This document shows positions 24,676 through 36,816 of a stretch of 64,000 nucleotides of DNA, piece after piece. Each line of letters opens with the position of its first letter. Within the stretch, counting starts at the first letter, position 1. Under the pieces are notes generated by a model that was not told the DNA's origin, searched no databases, and saw only the letters and a list, made by a program, of their open reading frames with translations. This stretch comes from Straminergon stramineum (Eukaryota > Streptophyta > Bryopsida > Hypnales > Calliergonaceae). The DNA lies in the NCBI GenBank assembly GCA_963920665.1, contig OY987265.1, forward strand, positions 1,927,001-1,991,000. The letters are read 5' to 3'. A program made the position numbers and the translations under genes.

Positions 24676-25095
24676 TCAATACTCAACTCTCTCTAATGAC
24701 TCATTTTGAAAATGAACATTCTCTATGTATCCTCAAAATCTACCATTTTGTTTGTATGTCTTAGTGATTGATAGGCAACCCTCTCTGATGAGGCATTCTA
24801 TAATTCCACATTCCTTGCATATTCTCAAAGGGTGCTATGTTGTGTATATTTCTAATTGATTGATACACAATGCTCTCTAATGCATAACATACTTTGTAAT
24901 TCAATGTTCTTTGTATGTCCTCAAGTGCGCCATTTTTTATACATGTAGGATTGATTGATACACAAATCTCTCTAATGACAAAGTCCATGATTCTACATTC
25001 TTTGTAAATCCTCAAAGTATACCATGTTATATACATGTTTGATGAATCAATACCCAACCCTCTCAAATGACTTATTCTGTAATTGCACTACAAGG
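24676..25095. repeat. Degenerate tandem array, ~91-95-bp unit x5
   Basis: Units begin near 24676, 24767, 24858, 24953 and 25047 with variants of ATTGATACACAACCCTCTCT. Each is followed by AATGAC..ATTCT..TTCTTTGTATGTCCTCAAA..CATTTTGT..ATACATGT. Copies have diverged noticeably. Some units are followed by a possible minus-strand frame, but stops differ between units. Confidence 0.8.
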
Positions 25096-25439
25096 CTTAG
25101 AATTTGGCAAGTTATGTATGTATTTATTTGTATAATTTTACATATCAAGCTATGACATTAAATGAAATTTTGCTTCATTAGAAGACCATTCCCCATATTA
25201 GGAATCAGCCAATGCTGGCTGAAATTGAAAATTATTATGAAAATTATTGAAAAAATTTAAATTAATTAATTAATTTTGATTATTATCTAGCATGGCCATC
25301 ACTTGGCCACATTAGCTTGTTGTTGTGACCGAGTTCCTATAGTTTGAGAATTCAAGGGAATTTATAGGCTTGTTGACTAGGTGAATTTTTATTAATGACA
25401 TGTGCGAGTGAAGTAATTAAAGCCATTCTTTGTTCAAAT
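25096..25439. other. AT-rich spacer
   Basis: It contains a short ATTAATTAATTAATT tract; no gene or recognised repeat. Confidence 0.35.
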
Positions 25440-26665
25440 TAGCTTAGAATTTGATTTAAAAGATTTAAATGGCATCTAAAGTTTGTCAACATGGTATCGA
25501 TAGAAATACCTACCACCTCAAAAGGACCATGTAGCCATACTTCAATGCCACATAACTATGCGCAACACTTTTTCTCTAGTACATGGTACTCGACCTTCAG
25601 CAATAGTGTACGTACAAACAATGACCTCCACTTTGTTGTCTATAAATCTTGTCATTTGATTGGCAAAAGTCGTGCCTTCCCAATATTGCAACAATTTTTG
25701 GAGTTTTAGAAGTCTAATTTGCATTGTTTGGATCATCTTTGGCATGTCATGTAGGGTTTGTCTTTATAAGATAGAGAGAACTTCATGAACCAACTTTAGA
25801 TATATTTTCACTTCTTTGATTGCTAACTACTAAGTGAAAAGTTGGCTTGAAACTAATGAACCCAAAACCTCTATGCATAAATATTTTGTATACTTTAAGT
25901 AGCTTGAAATGCCTACATTTGTTATTTTCTACAATTTGATATCAAACTAGATATCAAACTCTAAACAAAAATACATAGTTGGTAGATTTTTTCATAGTTT
26001 CATATTGATACTAAATGAAGATAGCTTGAATCTTTCAACAAACCAAGTCAATATTTCCATTGAAGCCATTGCAATAGTGTTGCATGATTTGTGAGCATAA
26101 GCGTGCCAAGATCTAATTTTTAGATTGAAGTGGAAGATTCCGATAATTGAGCCAAAAATTGATTATTTCATAAATCAATACTTTGCAAACCATATAAAAA
26201 ACAATATGATGGTTACAAAGTATATAAAATGTTTATGCATAGAGGTTTTAGGTCCATTAGTTTCAAGCCAACTTTTCCCTTAGCAATCAAAGAAGTGAAA
26301 ATATATCCAAAGTTGGTTCATGAAGTTCTCTCTATCTTATAAAGACAAACATTGCATGACATGCCAAAGATGATCCAAACAATGCAAATTAGACTTCCGA
26401 AACTCCAAAAATAGTTGTAACATTGAGAAAGCATGACTCTTGCCAATCAAATGACAGGATTTCTAGGTAGCAAAGTGGAAGCCATTGTTTGTACACACAT
26501 TGTTGTAGAAGTTACTATGTACTAGAGAAAAAGTGTTGAGCATATGTGGCATTGAAGTTAGGCAGCATGATCTTTTTGAGGTGATAGGTATTCCTATTGA
26601 CACCATGTTGACAAACTTTAAACACCATCTAAATATTTTTGAAATATCTAATTTTAATCTTTATA
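25440..26665. repeat. Large inverted repeat: ~0.45-kb arms, ~0.3-kb loop
   Basis: The left arm (about 25440-25897) and right arm (about 26216-26665) are reverse complements over their whole length with scattered mismatches and small indels. Clear anchors are AAAGTTTGTCAACATGGT with ACCATGTTGACAAACTTT, ATTTGCATTGTTTGGATCAT with its complement, and CCTCTATGCATAAATATTTT with its complement. A transcript would fold into a dsRNA stem of several hundred base pairs. It could be a foldback transposon or an inverted duplication. Reading frames at 25491 (+) and 25542 (-) are by-products of this. Confidence 0.85.
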
Positions 26666-28059
26666 CCAATATCACAAAAATATAAATATATTATGTAAAT
26701 ACACAAACATTTAAATAAATATAAAAATATATATATAGGCATATATGTACATCATAAAGTAAAAGATAAATAAAAGTGAAAACTAAAAGATAAATAAAAA
26801 TAAATAAATAAAAACTAATCAAAACAATATCAAATGGATATCAATACACACAAGGTATCAATGGCAATAAATTTAGACATTATTATGGTGTAGGAATTGT
26901 AAAAAAGATCACCAATTTCAAACTATCATTGTTAACCTTTGCATTGTGTACCCAAATGAAGCTTGTTTTATATTTTTTGAAACAACATGATAAAGATTAA
27001 GAGTGAGGTGAAGTTTGTATATTAGTATTTTAGAAAGCTTAAGAGTAGCACTAAAAGATGGTGGGAGATGTAGAGATTATTAAAATATAATTTGAATGAT
27101 GAACAAGTTTTGGCATTGTTATTACAAGTTGAATTTCATGCATCAAACATGGTTAAATTTTTTGAAAATTTGAGGAATATCATTATTTGATGAAAAGGAA
27201 GATGTAATTGATCATTATTTTATTTAAATAATGAATAAAATACAAAATTATGATTATGTTGTACTTTAAAGAGACAATGTAATAAAAGTCATAAAGTTTA
27301 CATGTAAGTATATGGAAAAAATTTAATGTATGAATTATAAATTTTCTAGACATCTAGAGTGCAAGAAATTATTTAATTCATGAAAATTTTATATAAATAT
27401 AAAGCCTAAAATGGAATTTTTTTAAACTTCACTATACTATAAATGTGGAAATGCCAAATGCCAAAGGCACCAAAGTCTAGTGTCTACAAAACTATGAAGT
27501 TTAATAAAACCTTATCAACTCATTACTTTTAGGAGTTTATATATTTTTTAATTCTTTCTCAAAATTTCTGGTCTTAAAGACTCTAGTAAATGACCTTAAA
27601 ATACCTTAGATCTTGGAGTAAAAATCACATTCGAAATTCATTCAAAAAATTTTAGGGTAGATTTTGAAAAGTTGTAAATTGATTGGGGTTATACAGTCAT
27701 GTTATGTCATATAACCTCATATCTTTTTGGTAACCTCAAATTTAGATTTGACATGTGGGTGATTGCAATAAAACCTTGTCCTATTTTATGTCCCCTTGGT
27801 CTAGGACAAGTGATTTTTTGCTCATGTGAAAAGACAATTGAAAGACTTCAAATCCTTTTCAAGTAGTTTTTAACATCCTCATGATCAAACATTATAATAT
27901 TTCAATCCATAAGTGATATTGTTGTATTTTCTTTTCCCATGATATCTCTAACATGTCTAGTTTGAATTTGTATAGTTACAATTAATTTATAAATTACTAA
28001 AACTTATCAAAAAGTTGACTTTTTGTTCATTTTACAACAAGTTCTTGTGAAGCTCAATA
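26666..28059. other. AT-rich intergenic DNA
   Basis: Near 26690-26830 lies AT microsatellite-like sequence (AATAAATAAA, ATATATAT). No gene was found. Confidence 0.45.
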
Positions 28060-28210
28060 AAGGCCTTGGGCATTTAGGGGCTAAAATAGGGAGTCTTGCC
28101 TAGTAGTTTGACCTCCAATTGAATGCTCTTGGATTGTTTTAAGCAAATGATTCACACTCTACCAAAAAGGATGATTTTTGCAGTGATCAACCCCTAAAGT
28201 TCCTTAGTTA
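28060..28210. mobile_element. Diverged fragment of TTAA-type family D
   Basis: It contains TTTAGGGGCTAAAA, AGTTTGACCTCCAATTGAATG, AAATGATTCACA and, at the other end, CAACCCCTAAAG. This resembles the inner order of the 2824 and 7630 elements. Confidence 0.45.
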
Positions 28211-28373
28211 AACCTTAAAGCACTAAAATTTTAAACCCTTACAATAGGATGAGTCTTCTTTTTGTTTTCTAGTCGATTAGTTTCTAGATAATATTGATGG
28301 GCTGTTTCCTTTGTGTTTTACCAAAAAAACACTAGTATTATTTAGAAACAGAGGGAATACTAAAATAACAGGG

Positions 28374-28640
28374 CTTGCCTGCCCCGGGCAGAAGCTGGCC
28401 TAAATTAATATCTAAGTACTATTTGTGAAAACGGAGGAGTTGTGCCAACGGGACCATGTGGGGGAGAAGGTAAGTTAAGCTTAACTGAAGTTAACTTTCT
28501 TCCTCGTTGGGCACAAGGCAAGTCAGCCCGGGTCTTTCAGGAATGAAAGTTATATTTTTGGCTGCCCCTCTATCCTGGGCAGTGTTGCTATTCTGATTAT
28601 TCTGCAGTCGGCACTCGAGGACCTGTCTTAATATTAAGCT
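28374..28640. other. Isolated GC-richer patch of unknown origin
   Basis: About 260 bp containing CTTGCCTGCCCCGGGCAG, GTGCCAACGGGACC / CTCGTTGGGCACAAGG and CAGCCCGGGTCTTTCAGG. It stands out from the surrounding AT-rich DNA. Short complementary segments suggest folding (TTGTGCCAACG with CGTTGGGCACAA). No protein frame is recognisable. Confidence 0.4.
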
Positions 28641-29200
28641 AACTAATTAATAAATTTCATAATTCATATTTACCCTTTTTTTTTCTTTTGCATACGAATT
28701 CCAGGTCTTGAAAATTCCTCACAAAGCGCCAAAGAATGGAAATCTTTGGATAAATAAATAATATACAAGACATGAATTTTTGTGATGTTTTGAAAAAAAA
28801 GGAAAGAAAATTCATGGACATCATGAAATAAACTCAAATAATCTAAAGATATCATAATAGATTAAAGTCATAATGAAGAATTATATAGTGTAAACATAAT
28901 TCCTATGGCATCCTATATTTAGTAATAAATTGAAGAACCAAATAATGTTGTCAAACTTTTAACCTCTAAAGTTTTGTGGTGTTTTGAGGCCCAAAATTGC
29001 TTCAAAATACTTTCAACCAAAGCAAGGTTAAAATTTTCATCTTTATTTATTCATTGATAAACCCAAAGGATGGTCTAATCAAATAACTTCTTTGATTACA
29101 TCTTCTTAGAAATTTAGAGTGCTCCTCTCCCCCCCCCATTGCAAGATCAATGTGCCTCAACCTCAAAAGTTAGGTTTTCTAGTTCTTCTCTATCATGATC
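28641..29200. other. AT-rich spacer
   Basis: No gene was seen. A C-tract (CCCCCCCC) occurs near 29130. Confidence 0.35.
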
Positions 29201-29605
29201 CTTGTCACAACCCTTTGATGGATGAATGCATTGATAGATGAAATAATTTTTGATGATTATGTCATGACCTTCATGTTATGTCCTTTGATGGATAAATGCA
29301 TTGATGGATAAACTAATTCATGATGAAATGTGCACTAGTGGACAAATAGAGATTACTTGGAGATAGATTTCTCTAAATGGTGGATTTGTGCTTTGGAATT
29401 AGACAACTCCAGTTGGATGACAAGGGCACTAGAGTGCTTGGAGATAGATATCTTTAAATGATGGATTTATGTAGTGGAGTTAAACAACTCCACTTAGATG
29501 ACTAGTGCACTAGAGTTAGACAATTCCCAAAGGAAGACAAGTGTATTGGAACTTGGAGTTAGACAACTCCAAGTAGAAGATCAAGATTTGGATAAGAAAT
29601 TCTTG
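29201..29605. repeat. Two diverged tandem-repeat blocks
   Basis: Block one repeats TTTGATGGATGAATGCATTGA at about 65-70 bp. Block two repeats a ~100-bp unit containing TTGGAGATAGATAT..TAAATG.TGGATTT and GGAGTTAGACAACTCC. The second motif is itself nearly palindromic (GGAGTT..AACTCC). Confidence 0.65.
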
Positions 29606-30777
29606 GGATGAAATATGATTTAGATAAGATATGACTTAAAGAAGTACTGCTAAGACTTTTCCTTTTGGTAGATGGTTCTAGATAGAATCGAGGATAGAAA
29701 GCTAAAGATAGAAAAGAAGTCTTAGACTATCTCAAAGATTAATAGTCTTTATTGATAGTTTCTATTATATAAGATGGAGCTTTTGGGTGAGGAGACTCTC
29801 TTTGGAGATTGATTTTTCTCTATGGTTGGGTGGTTTGAGCTCTTTGTAGGAGCATCCTTGCTAATAAATATATTTTGTGTTTACATTTAAAACACTAGTA
29901 AAGAAAATAGTGTTTAAGACATCAAAAACTAGTTAATATTTTTTTTAAACTGTGTTACATAGAACACAAATTTCTGCAAACTGCATTGTAGTCATCGCAT
30001 ATTTTTTGTTTTTTGGTAGAAAATATAGTAAAATGTTAGCTAATTTTTGTTGACTAAAACATTGTTTTGTACTAGTAAAAGTTCTTTGTGATTTGAAGTT
30101 ACTAGCTGTGGAAGGTTGGTAACATTCTCAAAGATAAAGTTTGGCTTTCGTTTTTTTATTAACCTAAGACCCAAGAGCCCACTTTGGGCTTTTTGAGAAC
30201 TTGAGTAGGCTCTATTGACTTCATAATTTGGAATTTTTGCATGAATTTCTTAAGATGGATGCTACTCATCATAATCAACATGTGAAGTCTTGTTTCATGT
30301 CATCCAATAAATATTGCAAAAGTTAAAAGGTTTTATTTTATTTCAAAGTCAAAACAGGCATCAAAAAATAAATTCTAAAAAATTCTTGATTTTTTTTGGA
30401 GATTGAATAGATTGATACCTACTCAAAATCATTTAAACCATTTAATTCTAAAGAGTGAGGTGAAAGTTATGAGGAGTTTTATTTTGTGGGCAATGAAGGT
30501 AGAAAAAAACATATAAAGTTTTCTTTTGCTCTCAATTTTGAAAATCTTCAAATACAAATGCAAATAAAAAAAATTTTGAAAGAAATTTATTTTCTTACTA
30601 GAAAATTCTCACTATTGGGATTAACAATTCTCAAATTCTTCCAAAAGTTATAAGAGTATGAGTTTTCTCTTTCAATTAGTAACACCTTCCACTTTCCAAT
30701 TATTTTAAAAATGAATATGAAAGTCTTTTGCATTCAAATTTTTTTAATACGTTTTCAAACTATTTTCCAACATCTAT
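29606..30777. other. AT-rich intergenic DNA with family C-like remnants
   Basis: Around 30390-30510 there are short tracts (GTGAAAGTTATGAGGAGTTTT, TGTGGGCA) reminiscent of the TTAA-type family C body. No coding sequence was found. Confidence 0.35.
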
Positions 30778-31031
30778 ACCTTAAGATAGGTTGTTTGTTT
30801 TGTTTTGTTTTGTTTGTTTGTTACGTTGAGATCTCCTGAATTGTGCGTCACCTAGTCAAGTTCTTAGTACTGATGGAAAGCCCTTGGCATGGAGGGGTGC
30901 ACAGGATTTGTTTCGCGGCATTTGGGCTTACATGTGAAAGTTATGGAATTTCGAAGTTTTTTTGAATCAAAAAAATTAGAAAATTAGAAAAATACTTTTA
31001 CTTTGATTTTGATTGTGGCAATAGCACAGGC
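30778..31031. repeat. Direct repeat, left copy (~250 bp)
   Basis: It starts ACCTTAAGATAGGTTGTTTG, passes through a TTTTG microsatellite, GTTGAGATCTCC, GAAAGCCCT and TTTTTTTGAATCAAAAAAATTAG, and ends ACTAGTATT. The same order is found in 31848-32100. It is a candidate terminal repeat of a short non-autonomous element or a dispersed duplicate. Confidence 0.65.
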
Positions 31032-31847
31032 TACACTAGTATTGACTAAAATGCACAATTTATGGGATATATGTGTTTTTTCTAAAAATATTAAAAGAAT
31101 GAAAGACAAACTTTACTTTTTGGAAGGGTTAAAAAAGCCTACATTTTGAAGTTTAGGCATATGGAACTTGCAATCCATGGAGATATTCACTTTAAAATTT
31201 TGGGACAATGTACTTAAACAAGTTAATCAAAGGTTACTACAATTGGATTTGTTAAAAAATAAATATTGATGAAGATTTGACCTTGTTCTAAGGACAAGTA
31301 GTTTGAAATAGTTTTAGAGTTCTAAACATAAAAGAATTTTAGGGGTTAAATAAAATTGTGTATTTCATAAATTGAGCACTTTTGTCAAAATGTTGGTAAA
31401 TGGGATGAGAATACTTTAAAATAAAATTTTAAAAATTTAGTGTAGTAACTAAATTTTTAAATAATTTAGTAAGTGGAAGGTGGTATGCAGTGAAGGGTGG
31501 AAACCTATATTGAGTTATTGACTATTATAACTTTGACTAAAAATTGAATATTGTAACTTCTAATGCTAACAATTTTTCAATATTAAGTAACACACATCTT
31601 ATGATTTTTTTTTTCAATTTTAAAAATTAAATTAAAAAAATGACTTTCCATCTTGTTTCAACCTTTGTTACTTGCAAAATAAAACTCATCACAACTTTCA
31701 TCTCATTAGTTAGAATCCAATGGTTTGAAGGTTTATGTATAAGTGTCAATCTATCCAATCAAATAAAAAACTTTTATTGAATTTTATAATATATTATGAG
31801 CTTCCCACTTTGACATAAAAACAAAGGAATACATTCATAAAATCCAT

Positions 31848-32100
31848 ACCTTAAGATAGGTTGTTTGTTTTGTTTTGTTTGTTTATTTGTTATGTTGAGA
31901 TCTCCCAGACCGTGCATCCCCCGGCTGCATGCTTGGTACCGTCAGAAAGCCCTCGGTGAGGAAGGATGCACAAGCTTTGATTCGTGGTGTTTGGATCTAC
32001 GATGTGAAAGGTATTGAATTTCAAAGTTTTTTTGAATAAAAAAAATTAGAAAATTACTTTTACTTTTCTTTTGACTATGGCAACAACACAAGCCACATTA
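31848..32100. repeat. Direct repeat, right copy (~250 bp)
   Basis: Same orientation as 30778-31031, with scattered transitions between the copies. The ~820 bp between the two shows no retroviral-type protein and no recognisable primer-binding site, so a TRIM-like LTR pair is possible but unproven. Confidence 0.65.
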
Positions 32101-32519
32101 GTATTTATGAAGATTAATAAAAATTTGACAAGAATTATTTTTAAATGACTTGACTAATTTATCATTGGTTTAGTTAATTGACAAATAAAAGGTTTATTAT
32201 TTTACTAGGTGCACGATAGAAAGCCATAAAATTTGATGCTACATGACTAAAGTGACAAAACTCAAACTACAATTATTTTTTATTTTGAGCAAATAGGGTA
32301 GTGCTCAATTGAATCAATTGTAATAGAAAAATAAAAAGTACAACTACAAGATTGTAGAGGCACAAGGCCCAAAAAATAACCCTTGCACTGAAACTAAGTT
32401 GTATTTGTACAAAAAAACAAATCATCCAACCCGCACACAAATACCATGATAACACCCTAACAAAAATAGGTGTATTTGTCACGGACCTTCATTCTAATTC
32501 AACATTCATGTTGACATTT
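32101..32519. other. AT-rich spacer
   Basis: No feature was supported; the minus frame at 32273-32482 is a hydrophobic random translation. Confidence 0.35.
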
Positions 32520-32851
32520 CACTATAACAAAACATGATAAAAAAAACTGCAGTCAAAATTGACTACGGTTCTTTTTGCCATGTTTATGTGCATATGCGCG
32601 TAGTGGATTGTTAGCTTCTTTTGCAATTTTCCACTGCAATTTTTGAAATTTTGGGGTGTGTAATATACCATTGGAAAGGCATTTTCAATTCCTTTCCAAT
32701 GGTATGTTACATGCCCCAAAATTCCAAAAATTGCAGTGAAAAATTGCAAAAAAAGTTGGTTGCGCCTATAGTAGGCCTGCACAAAAACATGGCAAAAAGA
32801 ACTGTAGTTGATTTTGACTACGGTGTTTTTTTACCATATTTTGTTATAGTA
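32520..32851. mobile_element. CACTA-like long-hairpin MITE with TTT TSD
   Basis: The 332-bp foldback starts CACTATAACAAAACATG and ends CATATTTTGTTATAGTA, with TTT on both sides (32517-32519 and 32852-32854). The two halves pair almost completely, including CCATTGGAAAGG / CCTTTCCAATGG at the centre. The nearly identical frames on opposite strands (32522-32782 and 32621-32875) are consequences of the palindrome, not genes. Confidence 0.8.
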
Positions 32852-33118
32852 TTTGTTCAATACTTTAGGGGCTAAAGTATTGGGCAATTGTAGATAGGGA
32901 CACAATTGGGAGTTTGGGACAAAAAACCATAATAGGTGTGCTTACTTTAGTGCATATTCATACTCTAAATCTTTACAAGATGTTGCAAGTCGGAGGGGCA
33001 TTTGAAAGCCAAATATTAATTTTGATATTTAAAAAAATTAAAATGTTGTTAAATTCAAGTGAAAAAATGAGCTCTAATATTATGCTTTTATTGCATTTTG
33101 AGCATATCATAGCATGGT
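32852..33118. other. AT-rich spacer
   Basis: No supported feature. Confidence 0.3.
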
Positions 33119-33642
33119 TGCTAGCATGTGAGCCTAGGATATGGAGCCCATGACCTTAGGAGCCTAGGCTCCTATGTTATTGGTACCTTCCATAGTTATA
33201 GGATGTTTGTATTTACAAGTGTCTATGTTGTAGGTACCTAAATTATAAGCACCTTCCATGGTTATCGAATGTTCATATTATAGGTGTCTATATTGTAGGT
33301 ACCTATGTTATAAACATCTTCCATAGTTACGAGATGTTTATATTATAGGTGGCTATGATGTAAGTACTTACGTTATAAGCCCCTTCCATGGTTATAGGAT
33401 GTTTATATAATAAGTTCCTATTTATATTATGGGTGACTGTGTTTTAGGTACCTATGTTATAGGCACCTTTCATGGTTATAGTATATTTATATTATAGGTA
33501 CCTATGTTACAAGTACCTTACATGGTTATAGAGTATTCATATTATAAGTGTGTATGTTATAAACACTTTCAATAGTTGTAGAATATCTACTTATACCTAG
33601 GCTCAAGACTCATAGGCTTGCATTTCTAGGCTCACATGCTAG
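33119..33642. mobile_element. Family E element: inverted tips around a ~66-bp tandem array
   Basis: CTAGCATGTGAGCCTAG at the left is mirrored by CTAGGCTCACATGCTAG at 33626-33642. Between them is an array of six to seven copies of a ~66-bp unit containing CACCTTCCATGGTTATAGGA and TAGGTACCTATGTTATA. A truncated relative lies at 3771-4000. No coding capacity. Confidence 0.72.
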
Positions 33643-35398
33643 TGTCATTGCATTTCATAGTAGCATTTAAAAAGCTGAAAATGCATGAGATGAAATTATT
33701 TTCTATTGAACTTATTTTTCTTTGAGCTCAAAAAGTAAACCAATCATACTATGATGTTTGCCATTGCTATCCCTATTTAAAAAAATTAAAACCATTATGC
33801 TTTAAGTGATTTTGTAATTAGTATGATTTTTTGCAAAGGAATTACTTAAAGAATCATGTAAATTCTATTAAATGTTCTTTTAATTAGAAAAAAATGAAGA
33901 AAAATCTAAGATACATAAATTTTTAAATGAGAATTTATAATTTTTTTGAAATGTAAGTTTAGAATGGAAAACTAATAAAGGTTGATTGAGTATGGACATG
34001 ATTTGTACTTTTAACCCCTAAAAATCATTGGTAGAGAAAGAATGTAGATATAGAGCATTTAAGCAAAATAACTAGGGCACAAGATGAATTTTGCCATAAG
34101 ATCTTTCTTGTTGCAAGTTTCTTTCTTTCTACATAAACTTGTTTAGAACATTGCACAAAAATAATGAAGCACCACATGACAATGCTAATTAAATCTTTGG
34201 AGGCTAGACAAAATTTCTTTTTTGAACATACTTCATCCATTTCATGTAGCTCCCATCATAAGCTCTCAAGCATATTTATAATTCAGCTAGTGGATGCCAT
34301 GTATCTTAGATGGAAGGATTAATCTTTATGACAAAACAACCTTCACTAGAGCCTCTATATACTAGTCACAATTTCTTTCAATTCAAAATAGTGAGGTGCA
34401 AAACTTCAATTATTTCATCTTGGTATATAAGTGTGAATATTTTTTCCTATTTTGCAATGGCATTTGAGTTGGTAATTGAAAAAATTTGTAGAAATATTAG
34501 AAGACCTTAATTTTCTATTTCTCAAACTCTTCAATCTACCATTGGAAGAGATTTATGACACATACAACTTTCTAATATACAATAAATAATATATATTTAA
34601 CTTAATGGCTATGAATAATAATATATATTATAATTTATTAACCTTATGGCTATTCTACTGTATAGTGAGGTATATATTTACAAAGTATGTTGGGTTAAAT
34701 TCTGGTAACCATATCACATTTTGGATATACTAATTAGGCAATTTTTGTTTAGAGCTTCCAAAGTTTGTCAACTTTGTTTATTTAGATCAATTCAAAAGAC
34801 TATGAAATGAAAAAAAATACTATATGTAAATGAAATCAAGATGTATATTCTTGATGAACTGTTTTTTGAATTTTTCATATTTGAGAATTTATTCAACTTG
34901 TTGGTATAGATTGCTTGATTTTGAAATTTGCACTCATTATAGTGCCCAATTTCTTGAATTTTTTTGATAAAATGAATTATTTTATATAATGCACAACTAA
35001 ATGTAAGTCATATCCAAAAATGATAATAAAATGAAATAATTTGATATTTTGAATGCTTGATTTAGAGGATTCTAGGTAAATAAGACATGACTGCTTTTTT
35101 CAACTAAATAATTCTTTAAAATTACTTTAAAGTCCTTAACTATGATGATTTTTTTTCTTGATACATTATAAGCGTAGACACTCAAAACTAAAATTGGTGA
35201 AGTCATACTTAATTATAATTAAAGGATGAACTTGTTTGACAAAACGAAATGCATGGAAATAGTTGTGGAGACAACTTTTTTAGATACCCTTATAAGAGCT
35301 TAACCTAGTTATGAAGAATTATTAATGTTTAACATCCAACATTTTTCTTTGAGGATCTAGAAGGGGTTGAAATAATGTAACATATATGAGATCTTAGA
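33643..35398. other. Gene-free AT-rich intergenic DNA
   Basis: No reading frame or repeat could be supported. Confidence 0.45.
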
Positions 35399-36112
35399 GT
35401 GATTGCAAGAAACACTTCACGTATTTTGATCAAAATCGTAGGTTTTGGCCATAGTACTCGTAGTACTGCGAAGACCTATCAATTTCGCGTGTCAACAATG
35501 TACTTGTGAATCTAAATTGTTGATTTAATACTACCTAGTACTACAGAGTATTACAAAATACTATAAAAGCCACTAGCAATAGAAAATAGCAAAAAAAGGG
35601 TCTGTTGACTTTTTCATTTTTAGAAATTCAAAAATAATTCAAAAAATTTCCATAAAAAAAGCCATTTTTATAGAGAAGATTGCACTCCCATTGCACAAAA
35701 AATTCACGTAGGAAATTTTTCCCCTCTTTGTAGCCTTCACGCAAAGGAAAGTCACTTTGACCCATGTGCGCACTTGATATGTTGCTATTTTCACAAAAAC
35801 TCTTTGTCAGTCTTTGAAAAGGTAGTACACCTCCAACATATCCAATTTGTGACTTCCAATTCACATTTTTGGGTTGAAAATAGTACTAAATCCCTCCAAA
35901 ATGGCCAAAATAGACAACCAAACGGGGGCAGGTTAAAAATAGTAAAATAATTTTTAAAATTTTTAAAAAATTAGGGAATGTTTGAAACTTCCGCATCTAG
36001 CTTCCCTTCTAAATTTCTCACCAAATGGACTAAGGATGCCGAAGTTATGAGCACAAGCCACTTGTCCAAGGGCAAGAAGACAAGAAATAGGACAAGTGTT
36101 TCTTGCAATCAC
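35399..36112. mobile_element. Inverted-repeat DNA element (~714 bp)
   Basis: GTGATTGCAAGAAACACTT at 35399 is perfectly mirrored by AAGTGTTTCTTGCAATCAC ending at 36112. No transposase frame is present inside and the target duplication is unclear. Confidence 0.65.
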
Positions 36113-36239
36113 CCCTTAACGCTTCTCAAAGCTTGATTGTATAAGAAGTCTTTTGTGGGTATGTGATTTACAAGGACAAACAACATCCAAGGCATTCCAT
36201 TAGAAAAAAAAATTGGGGTCTCTATAAGGTTGCCAAACT

Positions 36240-36816
36240 TTAACCCCCAAGTACTTCGACGTCCATTTTCTAGATGATGAATAGATTCAAATTGTTGTTT
36301 CATCCTCCTAACTACTTGGATGAAAGTTATTCTAATTTGTGGAGATACATTATCAAGTTGTTGTCTAATCTAAAGGTTGGATTTGGTGTTACTAGAGTAC
36401 AATTTTTTCTAAAATTACAAAAGTGCAAGTGTGTCAAGTGGTCAAACTGCATTGACTCTAGTTCAAAACTAGATTTGCCAAAATGAGGTCATAGATTTGA
36501 AGAACACAAAAATTTCAAAGAATCACTCTATCAATATAACCTCATTTCAAATCCATTCCAACAAACTTTACTCAAAAAATGACAATATTTTGCTTGTAAT
36601 TGAATTAAGAAGGAATTTTGGAATTTCTCTTTCAAAATTTATAAAAAAATATTGGTGATAGTATTGGTGAATTTAACCATATATATGGAATCTACAAATC
36701 AAAATCTACAACTTCTATTTGTATATCAATTCCAAAATATGCTTCCAAATTGAACTTTATGATGATTTCTCTCAAATTGTCAATTTTGGAGATGAATCTA
36801 GACATTTAGGGGTTAA
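36240..36816. mobile_element. Possible TTAA-bounded element
   Basis: TTAACCCCCAAGTACTTC at the left and ACATTTAGGGGTTAA at the right resemble the tips of families A, C and D, but the inverted similarity beyond the first bases is weak. Confidence 0.4.

Noticed and set aside
24676..25095. CRISPR-like array
   Set aside because: Degenerate units with no unique spacers, in plant nuclear DNA.
30778..32100. Full LTR retrotransposon
   Set aside because: No gag/pol-like protein, no confirmed TG..CA ends, primer-binding site or target duplication.
32522..32875. Two similar overlapping proteins on opposite strands
   Set aside because: They arise because the DNA is a palindromic hairpin element; the same sequence is read from both arms.
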